In this document: positions 7,433 to 16,362 of the stretch, in pieces | How the letters are laid out: each line of letters opens with the position of its first letter | Numbering within the stretch: position 1 is the stretch's first letter | NCBI RefSeq assembly: GCF_016862115.1 | Contig: NZ_BOMI01000082.1 | Coordinates: forward strand, 62,001 to 126,000 | Direction: 5' to 3' | Source of the DNA: Paractinoplanes deccanensis | Lineage (GTDB): Bacteria > Actinomycetota > Actinomycetes > Mycobacteriales > Micromonosporaceae | Length of the DNA stretch: 64,000 bases | Notes under the pieces: generated by a model | The model's database searches: none | Told to the model about the DNA's origin: nothing | What the model saw: the letters and a program-made list of their open reading frames with translations, nothing else | Made by a program: the position numbers and the translations under genes

Positions 7433-8569
7433 ATGTCGATGGTTGATGCCGCGCTGCTACGACGGGCCGGTGACCTCAAGGGCGAGCTCGTGGCGTTCTC
7501 TCGGCAGCCACGCTACGACCGGGCCGTGTCGAGGTTCCTGGCGGAGTACGGCAACGGCCTGGAAGACGCCGACGAGCTGCAGTGGATGCTGCTCTGGGAC
7601 TGCTTCGTGCTGGAGCACAGGCTGGCGAACGGCCGGACGGTGGTGGATCAATTCGTTGATGCCCGGCCGGACCTGCCGGAGGCCGAGCGGCAGATGGTGC
7701 TCGGCTGGCGTGATGTCGTTCAGGGCCCGTTCGAGGTGAAGCGACAGGACGGGCCTGTGCTCGTGGTGGAGAGCCTGGTCGACGACCTGACTTACCGGGT
7801 CCGGTCGAACATGGGACCGGCGGTGTTCCGGCGGACGCCGCGGCGCTCGTTCCTCATCGCCCGGCTGGTGGCGGTCGGTGACGAGTGGATGTTGAGCGGG
7901 CCGATCCAGATACTGCGGGCGAGCGAGCGGGACTTCGCCTGTCAGCTTGCGCTGGACATGTCGTTGCGTACGCCGGAGGCGGTGTTCCGGAATCCGGAGA
8001 AGCTGGCGCAGGCGTGGGAACATCAGCGTGCTGACCGGGCACGGTTCGTCGATTTCTTCGGCACCGATCTGTTGGTGGTGCCGGGGGAACAGGTGCAGGA
8101 GCGACTCGACGGCTACCACACGTACTGCCGTGACACGGTTCTGGGGCCGGAACCGAAGACCGTTCCGCCCGCGGTGTCGATGTCGTTGCCCTCGGACCTG
8201 ACCGACGCGGAAACGGTGGGGCTGATCTACGACGAGACGGACGGCCTGGGCTTCTACGCCGATTTCGGGCTTGTCGAGCAGGCTTTCGCGAACCCGGAAC
8301 TGCTGCGGCGCCGCCGGTGGCGCGAGCAGACGATGTCCTATGTCGAGGACGACAGTGTGGAGCCGATGGTCCTGCGCCGCCTGGCCGGAAGGGATCCGGA
8401 GAAGGCGACTGTCGTCTTCCGGCGGTTGCTGAAACGGCCACGCTTCGACTGGGACCGGGACGGCGAGCAGCTGATGCGTGAGGTCAAACCGGGCTATTTC
8501 GATCGGCCGCCGCGTCCGCGAGTGAGCCCACTCAGCGAGCGCCTGGCAGAGTTCGCCAAACGTCGCTGA
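7433..8569 (+). CDS. Conserved actinobacterial protein of unknown function
   Basis: A 378-residue soluble protein. Visible features are an N-terminal helical part (LKGELVAFSRQPRYDRAVSR), a central beta-rich segment (LTYRVRSNMGPAVFRRTP; RSFLIARLVAVGDEWMLSG) and a C-terminal part rich in R/P ending in RVSPLSERLAEFAKR. No catalytic motif, signal peptide or membrane segment was recognised. I recall proteins of this kind in other actinomycetes but no assigned function. It is transcribed alone, convergent with the TetR gene at 8590. Confidence 0.75.
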   Translation: MSMVDAALLRRAGDLKGELVAFSRQPRYDRAVSRFLAEYGNGLEDADELQWMLLWDCFVLEHRLANGRTVVDQFVDARPDLPEAERQMVLGWRDVVQGPFEVKRQDGPVLVVESLVDDLTYRVRSNMGPAVFRRTPRRSFLIARLVAVGDEWMLSGPIQILRASERDFACQLALDMSLRTPEAVFRNPEKLAQAWEHQRADRARFVDFFGTDLLVVPGEQVQERLDGYHTYCRDTVLGPEPKTVPPAVSMSLPSDLTDAETVGLIYDETDGLGFYADFGLVEQAFANPELLRRRRWREQTMSYVEDDSVEPMVLRRLAGRDPEKATVVFRRLLKRPRFDWDRDGEQLMREVKPGYFDRPPRPRVSPLSERLAEFAKRR

Positions 8570-8589
8570 CCAGGCGGTGGCTCGGCCGG

Positions 8590-9195
8590 CTAGCCGTTGC
8601 CTGACGCGAGACCGTCGCGCTGGGGGGCGACGCGGTCGCGGATGCTGTCGAGCACCGCCTCGGCCGCCCACGCGGCCGCGTCGGCGATGTCTCGCCGGTC
8701 CATACCGAACTCGCGGCGGAACGTCACCCAGGTCCCGACGGAGTCCAGGTGCGACAGCGCCGCGATGACCGCCCGGCGCTGCGCCGCGTCGAGGGAGGGC
8801 ACCTCCGCGTCGAGGAGCCGCTCGAGCTGCGCCCGGCTGGGCGACGGGGCCGCGCCGCTGACGCCGCGCATCGCCGTTTCGGCGACGACGTGTGCGAGTT
8901 CCGGCCGCGCGTCGTACCGCTGCATCGCGTCGCGGATGGCGAGGGGGACGTCGAAGATCGAATGTGATTCCTCGCGGGCGAACAGCGTCGCCTCGATCCA
9001 CGCTGCCGTCGCCAGGAGCAGGTCGACGCGCGTGGGGTAGTTGCGGAACACGGTGCGCTCGGCGATGCCGGCCCGGCGCGCGATGACCCGGTACGACACG
9101 TCGTCGCTGCCGACCTCTTCGATCAGCTCGGCGAAGGCGGCGAGGATCGCCTCCTGCGTGCCGCTCAGCTCGGGGACGGTCACGGCCGCGCCCAT
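8590..9195 (-). CDS. TetR-family regulator, second of a paralogous pair
   Basis: A 201-residue protein with N-terminal TetR HTH (VSYRVIARRAGIAERTVFRN, then YPTRVDLLLATAAWIE) and an all-helical ligand domain. It overlaps the upstream TetR gene by 16 bases and is clearly homologous to it: both share xxSYRxxAxxxGIxERTxxRxYPTR, a W-I-E helix and DARPELAHV/DASPAYAHV. It is the last gene of the apparent eight-gene urt-permease-regulator transcript, so it probably controls that operon in response to the transported compound or a product. The two proteins could act as a heterodimer; this is untested. Confidence 0.88.
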   Translation of the reverse strand: MGAAVTVPELSGTQEAILAAFAELIEEVGSDDVSYRVIARRAGIAERTVFRNYPTRVDLLLATAAWIEATLFAREESHSIFDVPLAIRDAMQRYDARPELAHVVAETAMRGVSGAAPSPSRAQLERLLDAEVPSLDAAQRRAVIAALSHLDSVGTWVTFRREFGMDRRDIADAAAWAAEAVLDSIRDRVAPQRDGLASGNG

Positions 9196-9752
9196 GTCGC
9201 GGAGGAGGGCAGCTTGGCGAGCACCGAGTCGACGGCGTGGTCGAACGCGTCGCAGATCTCGGCGGCATCCAGGTCGAAGCCCGTGCGCAGGCGCGCCCAG
9301 AACATCGCCGACGAGAAGTAGCGCAGGGATGCCGCGACGCGCCGCCGGTCCCGTCGATTGAGCGTCGGCGCCGCCACGTCGAGCATCGCCTCGATCGCCC
9401 GGGTGATGTAGGCCGGCTCGGTGTCGAGCGTCGGTGATATCGCGGAGGCTCGCGCGCCGACGTGCGCGTACGCGGGCGACGCGTCGAAGGCCCGGAAGCG
9501 CTCGTGCACGGCGGCGCGGAAGTCGGACACGGTCACGAACGGCGGCAGCGGGAAGCAGGTCTGCTCGATCCAGTTCGAGAGCGCGGCGAGCAGGTGCGGG
9601 CGCGTGGGGTACTGGCGGTAGATCGTGCGCTCCGAGATGCCGACCTCGTCGGCGAGGGCGCGGTAGGAGATGTCGTCGAACGTGCGCTCGCGGAGCAGCA
9701 CCGCCGCGCTCGCGAGAATCGCGGTCGCGGTGTCGACCGGCTCCTCCATCAC
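9180..9752 (-). CDS. TetR-family regulator, first of a paralogous pair
   Basis: A 190-residue protein with the HTH ISYRALADEVGISERTIYRQ followed by YPTRPHLLAALSNWIEQ. Its ATG overlaps the stop of the NCS1 permease gene as ATGA, so the genes are translationally coupled. The ligand-binding half (residues 70-185) differs from the paralogue at 8590, suggesting a different effector or that only one partner binds ligand. Candidate operators are the CAGA/TCTG palindromes upstream of urtA. A second ATG one codon later is equally possible. Confidence 0.88.
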   Translation of the reverse strand: MMEEPVDTATAILASAAVLLRERTFDDISYRALADEVGISERTIYRQYPTRPHLLAALSNWIEQTCFPLPPFVTVSDFRAAVHERFRAFDASPAYAHVGARASAISPTLDTEPAYITRAIEAMLDVAAPTLNRRDRRRVAASLRYFSSAMFWARLRTGFDLDAAEICDAFDHAVDSVLAKLPSSATWARP

Positions 9753-11440
9753 GTCTCCCCCCGTCGTTGGGATGCCCTGCGGGCAGCCGCCCAGCGCGGG
9801 GGCCCGGTGACCTCCGGCGGGAGCACGTAGCGATCGGAATCGTCGAGCGCGAGCGCCAGTGACGAGACGTACTGCACCTCGCCGCGCGGTCCTCTCTCAG
9901 CCGAGGCCAGCATATCCGGGCGCTCGAACGTATACCCGGTGACGTGGCAGCGGAGCCGCTCGCTGGAGGGGTTGCCGTGCTCGTCGAACCGGGGGGAGTC
10001 GATGCCGTCGGAGCGGCGGCGCAGGTAGTAACGCCCCCGCGTGGCGATGGCCATGACCGGTGTGGCCACGAACGCCACTCCGATCGCGATGAGCACCGAG
10101 AACGGCTTGACGGTGGCGCCGAGCAGGCCGGCGAACGCGAGCAGCGACAGCAGCGAGGCCAGCCCCACCGACACGAGCCCCACCGGGTTCCAGTCGTGCA
10201 GCATGCCGCGGCGGAACTCGGGGAAGCGCGGCGAGATGTGCAGCACCCGCTTGTTGATCGCGATATCGGTGGCGATCGTCACCAGCCACGCCATGACGAC
10301 GTTCGCGTAGAGGCTCAGCACGAAGGAGATGAGGGTGAAGACGTCCAGCATCATGAGCACGTAGGCGATCACCAGGTTGAACAGCACGAAGATCGTACGA
10401 CCGGGGTAGTGCTTCGCCATCCGGGTGAAGACGTTCGACCAGGCGAGCGAGCCCGAGTACGCGTTCGTCACGTTGATCTTCACCTGCGCGACCACGATGA
10501 GCACCAGGGCGAGAACGATCGCGAGCCAGTCGGGGATGAGGGTCTGGTACATCACGACGAACTGCTTGACCGGCTCGGTCGCCTGGTGGCCGAGACTGGG
10601 TTCGACCCGCACGAGGAGGTAGACGGCGAGGAACACCCCGATCACCTGCTTGGTGCCGCTGAAGATGACCCAGCCCGGGCCGGAGAACACGAAGGACGTC
10701 CACCACGAGCGCGAGTTCGCGGGCGTGCGCGGCGGCATCGCGCGGATGTAGTCGATCTGCTCCGCCAGTTGCGGGGTGAGGGCGAAGCACACCGCCGCAC
10801 TCGAGACCACGGCGCCGAAGCTGATCGAGCCGTCGGAGTTGCCGGGGAACGAGGTGAAGGCGCGCACCGCCTCGGGGTCGGAGACGACGATCCACAGCAG
10901 CGGCAGCAGGGCGAGGGCGAGCCACAGGGGTGTGGTCCAGAACTGCAGGCGCTCCAGCGCGCGCATGCCGTAGATGACGATGGGGATCACGACCACGGTC
11001 GAGACGAGATAGCCGAGCCACAGCGGCATCCCGGTCGCCAGCTGGAGTCCCTGCGCCATGATGGCGCCTTCCAGGGCGAAGAAGATGCAGGTGAAGCCGG
11101 CGAAGACCACGGTCGTGATGATGGAGCCGTAGTAGCCGAAACCCGCGCCACGCGCGATGAGGTCGAGGTCGAGGTTGTAGCGGGCGGCGTAGTAGGCGAC
11201 GGGCACGCCGACGATGACGATGATGACCGACGCGAACACGATGCCGAGCACGGCGTTGCGGGTGCCGTGGTCGATGCCGATGCTCGCGCCGATCGAGAAG
11301 TCGGCGAGGAACGCGATGGAACCGAGAGCGGTCGCGCCGACGGAGGCCGCGCTCCAGCGCCGGAAGGTGCGCGGCACGTAACGGAAGGCGTAGTCCTCCA
11401 GACTGTCCTCTGCGGCCGCACGCGCGTTGTCCGTCGACAC
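9749..11440 (-). CDS. NCS1-family nucleobase/allantoin-type permease
   Basis: A 563-residue membrane protein with about 12 hydrophobic segments (from ASVGATALGSIAFLADFSIG to the segment LIAIGVAFVATPVMAIATRG) and the NCS1 pattern: Y-x-P-R-T-F-R-R-W near residue 20, QIDYIRAMPPRTP in the middle loop and VKINVTNAYSGSLAWSN. NCS1 carriers import cytosine, purines, allantoin, hydantoins or uracil with Na+ or H+. An unusual soluble C-terminal extension of about 80 residues follows the last helix. It lies 56 bp after urtE and overlaps tetR, so it is probably co-transcribed; a nitrogen-scavenging substrate is inferred. Confidence 0.88.
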   Translation of the reverse strand: MSTDNARAAAEDSLEDYAFRYVPRTFRRWSAASVGATALGSIAFLADFSIGASIGIDHGTRNAVLGIVFASVIIVIVGVPVAYYAARYNLDLDLIARGAGFGYYGSIITTVVFAGFTCIFFALEGAIMAQGLQLATGMPLWLGYLVSTVVVIPIVIYGMRALERLQFWTTPLWLALALLPLLWIVVSDPEAVRAFTSFPGNSDGSISFGAVVSSAAVCFALTPQLAEQIDYIRAMPPRTPANSRSWWTSFVFSGPGWVIFSGTKQVIGVFLAVYLLVRVEPSLGHQATEPVKQFVVMYQTLIPDWLAIVLALVLIVVAQVKINVTNAYSGSLAWSNVFTRMAKHYPGRTIFVLFNLVIAYVLMMLDVFTLISFVLSLYANVVMAWLVTIATDIAINKRVLHISPRFPEFRRGMLHDWNPVGLVSVGLASLLSLLAFAGLLGATVKPFSVLIAIGVAFVATPVMAIATRGRYYLRRRSDGIDSPRFDEHGNPSSERLRCHVTGYTFERPDMLASAERGPRGEVQYVSSLALALDDSDRYVLPPEVTGPPRWAAARRASQRRGET

Positions 11441-11496
11441 AGGGCATCGTCGCTGCCCGATGTTACGGCGGTATTGCGGGCACGGGTCATAGCGGC

Positions 11497-12180
11497 TCAG
11501 ATCGCCATGGCGGCTCGCACGGTGGAGGTGGCTGCCTTGCCGCCCTCGCCGGTCTGGGTGACGTGACCGGAGGCGAGCACGACGTACCGCTCGGCCGCCT
11601 CCAGGGCGAAGCCGATGTGCTGCTCCACGAGCAGCACGTTCATGCCCGCAGCGGCCAGCTCCATGATGGTCTGCTCGATCTCGGCGACGATCGTCGGCTG
11701 GATGCCCTCGGTCGGCTCGTCGAGGATGAGCAGTTTCGGCTCGGTGATCAGGGCACGGGCGATCGCGAGCTGCTGGCGCTGCCCGCCGGAGAGCAGGCCC
11801 GCCTTGCGGGTGGCGAACTGCTCCAGCGCCGGGAAACGCGCCAGCTGGGCGTCGATGAGGGCCTTGCGCCGCCGGCGTCCGTCGGCGGCGAGCTGCAGAT
11901 TCTCCAGCGTCGTGAGCTGACCGAACGACTGCTGACCCTGCGGCACGTACGCCATGCCGCGAGCCACCCGCTGGTTGGGGGCGAGCGAGGTGATGTCCTC
12001 GCCGTCGAACACCACCCGGCCCTTCGACGGCTTGATCAGGCCGATGGCGAGACGCAGCAGGGTCGACTTGCCGGCGCCGTTGTGACCGAGCACGGCCACC
12101 ACGTCGGCGGACGGCACCGTCACCCCGTGCAGCACCTGGGTGCGCCCGTAACCGGCCTTGATGTCGGTGAGTTCCAGCAT
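11497..12180 (-). CDS. urtE: Urea-type ABC transporter ATP-binding subunit UrtE
   Basis: A 227-residue ABC ATPase: Walker A GHNGAGKST (about residues 32-40), Q-loop in YVPQGQQ, signature LSGGQRQQ, Walker B LLILDEP and the UrtE-typical PTEGIQP. It energises import with UrtD through the permeases UrtB and UrtC. The ATG is separated by one base from the urtD stop. The short C-terminal tail (GGKAATSTVRAAMAI) is less conserved. Confidence 0.93.
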   Translation of the reverse strand: MLELTDIKAGYGRTQVLHGVTVPSADVVAVLGHNGAGKSTLLRLAIGLIKPSKGRVVFDGEDITSLAPNQRVARGMAYVPQGQQSFGQLTTLENLQLAADGRRRRKALIDAQLARFPALEQFATRKAGLLSGGQRQQLAIARALITEPKLLILDEPTEGIQPTIVAEIEQTIMELAAAGMNVLLVEQHIGFALEAAERYVVLASGHVTQTGEGGKAATSTVRAAMAI

Positions 12181-12181
12181 G

Positions 12182-12931
12182 TCAGCCCTCCGTGATGGCG
12201 TCGGCGGTGCCGAGATAGACCTCCTGCACCTGGGGATCGGCCTGAACCTCGGCCACCGTGCCCTGCGAGAGCACCCTGCCCTGGTGCAGCACCGTCACCC
12301 GGGTGGCGAAGCGGCGCATGAAGTCCATGTCGTGCTCGACCACGAGCACGATGCGCCTCGCCGCGATGCGCTGCAGCAGCTCGCCGGTCGCGGTGCGCTC
12401 GTCCTGGCTCATGCCGGCGACGGGCTCGTCGAGCAGCAGCACCTTCGCGTCCTGCACGAGCAGCATCGCGATCTCCAGCCACTGCTTCTGGCCGTGCGAC
12501 AGGACGCCGGCCGGCGTGGTGAGCTCGCCGGTGAGCCCGGTCTCCTCCAGCGCACGCTCGATCGACGGGTCGATCCCGCGCCGGGCCCGCAGCAGCGAGA
12601 CCGAACGGCGGTGGAGGCCGGCGGCGATGTCGAGGTTCTGCAGCACGGTGAGCTCGTCGAAGACGCTCGCGGTCTGGAACGTGCGGCCGATCCCCAGGCG
12701 GACGATCTTGTGTACCTGCTTACCCAGCAGCTCTGTCTCACCGAGCCGGGCCGACCCGGTGGCCTTGGTCAGCCCCGTGACGGCGTCGATGCACGTCGTC
12801 TTGCCGGCGCCGTTCGGGCCGATCAGGAAGCGGACCTCGCCGGGGTGCGCGTCGAAACTGACGCCACCGACCGCGACGAAACCCGAGAACTCGACGCGGA
12901 GATCCGTGACGACGAGGGAAGCGCCGGTCAT
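12182..12931 (-). CDS. urtD: Urea-type ABC transporter ATP-binding subunit UrtD
   Basis: A 249-residue ABC ATPase of the LivG/UrtD type: Walker A GPNGAGKTT, RLGIGRTFQTASVFDELTVL, signature LSHGQKQWLEI (the UrtD variant with SHGQKQ), Walker B VLLLDEPVAGMS and EHDMDFMR. The start is ATG 12931, overlapping the urtC stop as ATGA; a longer open frame upstream is the antisense-like read through urtC and was not used. It forms the ATPase pair with UrtE. Confidence 0.93.
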   Translation of the reverse strand: MTGASLVVTDLRVEFSGFVAVGGVSFDAHPGEVRFLIGPNGAGKTTCIDAVTGLTKATGSARLGETELLGKQVHKIVRLGIGRTFQTASVFDELTVLQNLDIAAGLHRRSVSLLRARRGIDPSIERALEETGLTGELTTPAGVLSHGQKQWLEIAMLLVQDAKVLLLDEPVAGMSQDERTATGELLQRIAARRIVLVVEHDMDFMRRFATRVTVLHQGRVLSQGTVAEVQADPQVQEVYLGTADAITEG

Positions 12932-14022
12932 GAGCGCACCTCTTCCAGTTCGGCGGCGGCGATCGCCGGCGTGGGCTGCTCGACCGGAGTCCGGCGCGCC
13001 CGCCCGGTGAACCGGGCCGGCAGCGACGACAGCCCGTTCGGCAGGAAGAGGATGACGACGATGAACAGCAGACCGAGGATGTACGTCCAGCCGTCGGGCC
13101 AGGTCGAGCCGAGGCTCGACTGCCCCCAGCCGACCGCTATCGCGCCGAGCGCGGGCCCGAAGAGCGAGGCGCGGCCGCCCAGGGCAACGCCCGCGATCAT
13201 GAGGATCGAGGCGGCGGCGCCGATCTCGGCCGGGGTGATGATGCCGACGATCGGCACGAACAGCGCTCCGCCGATGCTCGCCATCAGCGCCGAGACGACG
13301 AAGGCGACGAGCTTGACGTTGGCCGGGTCGTAACCGAGGAAGCGCACCCGCTCCTCGGCGTCCCGGGTGGCGATGAGGAGCTCGCCGAAGCGGCTGCGGT
13401 AGAACTGCCACACCGCGAGCAGGCACACGATGAGCAGCCCGGCCGCGATGAGGTACACCATTTGACGGTTCGCCGGGTCGTTGAGCACGAAGCCGAAGAA
13501 GTACTTGAAGTCGCTGAGCCCGGTGTCGCCGCCGGTCTCGCGGATCGTGGAGCTGATCAGGACGGCCAGCGCGACGGCGAGCGCCTGCGACAGGATCGCG
13601 AAGTACGCGCCCTTCACCCGGCGCTTGAACAGCGCGTAGCCGAGGGCGCCGGCCACGATCACCGGGAGCAGCACGATCGCCAGCAGGGTGAATCCGGCGC
13701 TGCGGAACGGCTCCCAGAACACCGGGAGCGGCGCGAGCGGATCGTAGAGCACCATGAACCCGGGGATCCGGTCACCGGCGGTCTCCAGGGTCAGGTGCAT
13801 GGCCATCGAGTAGGCGCCGAGGGCGAAGAACACCCCCTGCCCCATCACGAGCATCCCGCCCCGGCCCCAGGCCAGGCCGATGCCGACGGCGGCGATGGCC
13901 CAGCAGCAGTACTTGCCGAGGTTGTTGAGCCAATGATCGGTGAGGACGAGGGGAGCGACCGCGAGGAGCAGGACGGCGAACACCCCGATGCCACCGAGCG
14001 AGATCCAAGGCTTCTTGGTCAT
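12928..14022 (-). CDS. urtC: Urea-type ABC transporter permease UrtC
   Basis: A 364-residue LivM-type permease with about 9-10 transmembrane segments. Family landmarks are GLAWGRGGMLVMGQGVFFALG near the N-terminus, GAYFAILSQALAVAL, TRDAEERVRFLGYDPANVKL and GIITPAEIGAAASILMIAGV. ATG 14022 overlaps the urtB stop by 4 bases. The C-terminal tail is charged and cytoplasmic. It pairs with UrtB to form the translocation pore. Confidence 0.93.
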   Translation of the reverse strand: MTKKPWISLGGIGVFAVLLLAVAPLVLTDHWLNNLGKYCCWAIAAVGIGLAWGRGGMLVMGQGVFFALGAYSMAMHLTLETAGDRIPGFMVLYDPLAPLPVFWEPFRSAGFTLLAIVLLPVIVAGALGYALFKRRVKGAYFAILSQALAVALAVLISSTIRETGGDTGLSDFKYFFGFVLNDPANRQMVYLIAAGLLIVCLLAVWQFYRSRFGELLIATRDAEERVRFLGYDPANVKLVAFVVSALMASIGGALFVPIVGIITPAEIGAAASILMIAGVALGGRASLFGPALGAIAVGWGQSSLGSTWPDGWTYILGLLFIVVILFLPNGLSSLPARFTGRARRTPVEQPTPAIAAAELEEVRS

Positions 14023-14903
14023 GCCAGACTCCTGGTTCGCACCGTGAACAGGCCCTGCGGGCGCAGTTGCAGGAAGACGATCACGAGGATGAAGGCGAGC
14101 ACCTGCGCCAGGCTGCCGGTGGTCCAGTAGGCGAAGAACGCGAGGGCGACACCCACCGCCCACGCGGCGAGGATGGTGCCCTTGAGCTGGCCGATGCCAC
14201 CGGCGGCGACGACGAGGAAGGCCGGGATGATGTACTGCGCGCCCATCTGGGAGTTCGTGCCGCCGATGAGCGACGCGGCCACGCCGGCGACGCCGGCCAG
14301 ACCCGAGCCGACGAAGAAGGTGAGGCGGTCGATGGTGCGGGTGGAGATGCCCGTGGTCTCGGCGAGGTCGCGGTTGTGCACGGTCGCCCGGATGCGGCGA
14401 CCGAACGAGGTGTACTTGAGCCAGGCCGACAGCGCGGCGACGCAGACGGCCGCGAGCAGGATGGTGAACAGCTGCCGCAGCGGCCAGTCGTAGCCGAGGA
14501 TGGTCAGCTGCCCGTCGAGCCAGCGGGGCTTCTCCACCGGGACGCCCTGGGACGGGAAGATCTGCAGTGCCGCCTGCTGAAGGATCAGGCCGACGCCGAC
14601 CGTGACGAGCAGGGTGTCGAGGGGCCTGCGGTACATCCACCGGATGATGGTGACCTCCAGCAGCAGGCCGAACAGGCCGGCGACGACGAACGCGACCGGC
14701 AGCGCCACCGGGATCGACAGGTCGCTGGCGACGATGACCTGCTGGACGAGGTAGGCGCTGAAGGCGCCGATCATGAGGAACTCGCCGTGGGCCATGTTGA
14801 TCACGCCCATCTGGCCGAAGGTGAGCGAGAGGCCGAGCGCGGCGAGCAGGAGCAGCGCACCTTGTGCGCTGCCGTTCAGCAGCTGGGGGATCAGCGCGTC
14901 CAC
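14019..14903 (-). CDS. urtB: Urea-type ABC transporter permease UrtB
   Basis: A 294-residue LivH-type permease of about eight transmembrane helices, with the family landmarks GLSLTFGQMGVINMAHGEFL, RRPLDTLLVTVGVGLILQQ, RATVHNRDLAETTGISTRT and GAQYIIPAFLVVAAGGIGQL. It begins 6 bases after the urtA stop and is coupled to urtC. The homologue of the N-terminal extension found in some proteobacterial UrtB proteins is absent. Confidence 0.93.
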   Translation of the reverse strand: MDALIPQLLNGSAQGALLLLAALGLSLTFGQMGVINMAHGEFLMIGAFSAYLVQQVIVASDLSIPVALPVAFVVAGLFGLLLEVTIIRWMYRRPLDTLLVTVGVGLILQQAALQIFPSQGVPVEKPRWLDGQLTILGYDWPLRQLFTILLAAVCVAALSAWLKYTSFGRRIRATVHNRDLAETTGISTRTIDRLTFFVGSGLAGVAGVAASLIGGTNSQMGAQYIIPAFLVVAAGGIGQLKGTILAAWAVGVALAFFAYWTTGSLAQVLAFILVIVFLQLRPQGLFTVRTRSLA

Positions 14904-14909
14904 GTGCGG

Positions 14910-16208
14910 TCAGCCCGCCGCGTCCGTGAGCTGCTTGCGGATGTCCGCCGGGAACCAGTCGTAGCCCTCGAGGTAGGGGTCGGGCTCGATGAACTTGTCG
15001 GAGGCCCAGACGATGTCGAACTGGTTGTCGGCGTTGATCCGTCCGATGTGGCCGGGCTTGGAGATGTGGTGGTTCTCGCCGTCGAGCGTGACCTTGCCCT
15101 CCGGCGCGTCGAACGTGATCGTGTTCTTCTTGGCCGCGGCGTTCACCGCGTTGACGTCGAACGAGCCGGCCGCCTCGACGAGGGCCTTGTACAGGTAGAG
15201 CGAGATGTAGGCGGCCTCCATCGGGTCGGAGGTGACGCCGCTGCTGTTGGGGTAGGCCTTCCAGCTCTGGATGAACTTCGGGTTGGTGGGTGTCTTGAGC
15301 GACTGGAAGTAGTTCCAGGACGCGTAGTTGCCGGTGACCTCGTGGCCCATGGCCGGCGCCTCCTCCTCGGCGATCGACACCGAGATGATCGGCGTCTGCG
15401 CGGGGGTGAGGCCGGCGTCGTAGTACGCCTTGATGAAGCCGACGTTCGACGAGCCGTTGATGGTGTTGAAGATGAAGTCCGGTTTGGCCGCCGCGATTTT
15501 CGCCACCTGGCTGGTCCAGTCGTCCTTGTCGAGGGGTACGTACTCCTCGCCGACGATCTTGATGCCGAGCTTGGCCGCGTAGAGCTTGATGATCGCGTTC
15601 GCGGTGCGGGGGAAGACGTAGTCGCTGCCGGCGAGGAACAGCGTCTTCACTCCCTTGGAGGCGAGGAAGTCCATCGCCGGGATGATCTGCTGGTTGGTGG
15701 TCGCGCCGGTGTAATAGATGTTCGGCGAGGACTCGAGGCCCTCGTACTGCACCGGATAGAAGAACAGGCCGTTGAGCTTCTCGACGACCGGCTTCACGGC
15801 CTTGCGTGAGGACGAGGTCCAGCCGCCGAAGATCGCGGCGACGCAGTCCTGGGTGAGCAGCTTCTCGGTCTTCTCCGCGAAGGTGGGCCAGTCGGTGGCG
15901 CCGTCCTCCTGGACGTACTTGATCTTCTTGCCGAGGATGCCGCCGCCGGCGTTGATCTCGTCGGCGGCCATGTGCAGCACGTTGGAGACGGTCTTCTCGG
16001 AGATCGCCATGCCGCCGGTGAGGGAATTGAGGAAGCCGAGCTTGACGGTGTCGCCGGAGGTGTCGACGCAGCCGGCTGCCGCGGACGACCCTGCGCCGGC
16101 CGTGTCGTCGCCGGCTCGGGCGCCGCAGCCGGCGAGCACGAGGCCCATGGCCGTCCCGATGGCGCCCGTGGCGACAAGCACGCGCATCCGCTTGCTGGTG
16201 GAGGACAT
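14910..16208 (-). CDS. urtA: Urea/amide-type ABC transporter substrate-binding lipoprotein UrtA
   Basis: A 432-residue secreted lipoprotein: positively charged N-terminus, hydrophobic segment and lipobox LAGC (Cys28). The mature part matches UrtA/AmiC-type binding proteins (KLGFLNSLTGGMAISEKTV; FFYPVQYEGLESSPNIYYTG; QIIPAMDFLASKG). ATG 16208 follows a GGAG at 8-9 bases; the open frame continues upstream but without a ribosome site or family similarity. The family binds urea, but close relatives bind short-chain amides such as formamide and acetamide, and no urease or amidase lies nearby to decide. It is the first gene of the operon. Confidence 0.92.
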   Translation of the reverse strand: MSSTSKRMRVLVATGAIGTAMGLVLAGCGARAGDDTAGAGSSAAAGCVDTSGDTVKLGFLNSLTGGMAISEKTVSNVLHMAADEINAGGGILGKKIKYVQEDGATDWPTFAEKTEKLLTQDCVAAIFGGWTSSSRKAVKPVVEKLNGLFFYPVQYEGLESSPNIYYTGATTNQQIIPAMDFLASKGVKTLFLAGSDYVFPRTANAIIKLYAAKLGIKIVGEEYVPLDKDDWTSQVAKIAAAKPDFIFNTINGSSNVGFIKAYYDAGLTPAQTPIISVSIAEEEAPAMGHEVTGNYASWNYFQSLKTPTNPKFIQSWKAYPNSSGVTSDPMEAAYISLYLYKALVEAAGSFDVNAVNAAAKKNTITFDAPEGKVTLDGENHHISKPGHIGRINADNQFDIVWASDKFIEPDPYLEGYDWFPADIRKQLTDAAG

Positions 16209-16362
16209 AGGGGGAACTCCGTTCCTGGTGAAGGGGGCGCGGCGCCGGGGCGCGGCGCGGCGGATCGTGCGGATGGAGATCTCCGGGGCGAGCCGCCGGT
16301 GTCCCGGGCTTCCCGCCCCGTGCCGCCGGCTGCTGCTGGTGAGAGCAGACTGGACATGGGTC

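Noticed and set aside
12928..13426. N-terminally extended UrtD of about 414 residues
   Set aside because: The extension reads as R/P/G-rich antisense noise over urtC, while ATG 12931 overlaps the urtC stop and begins the ABC domain.
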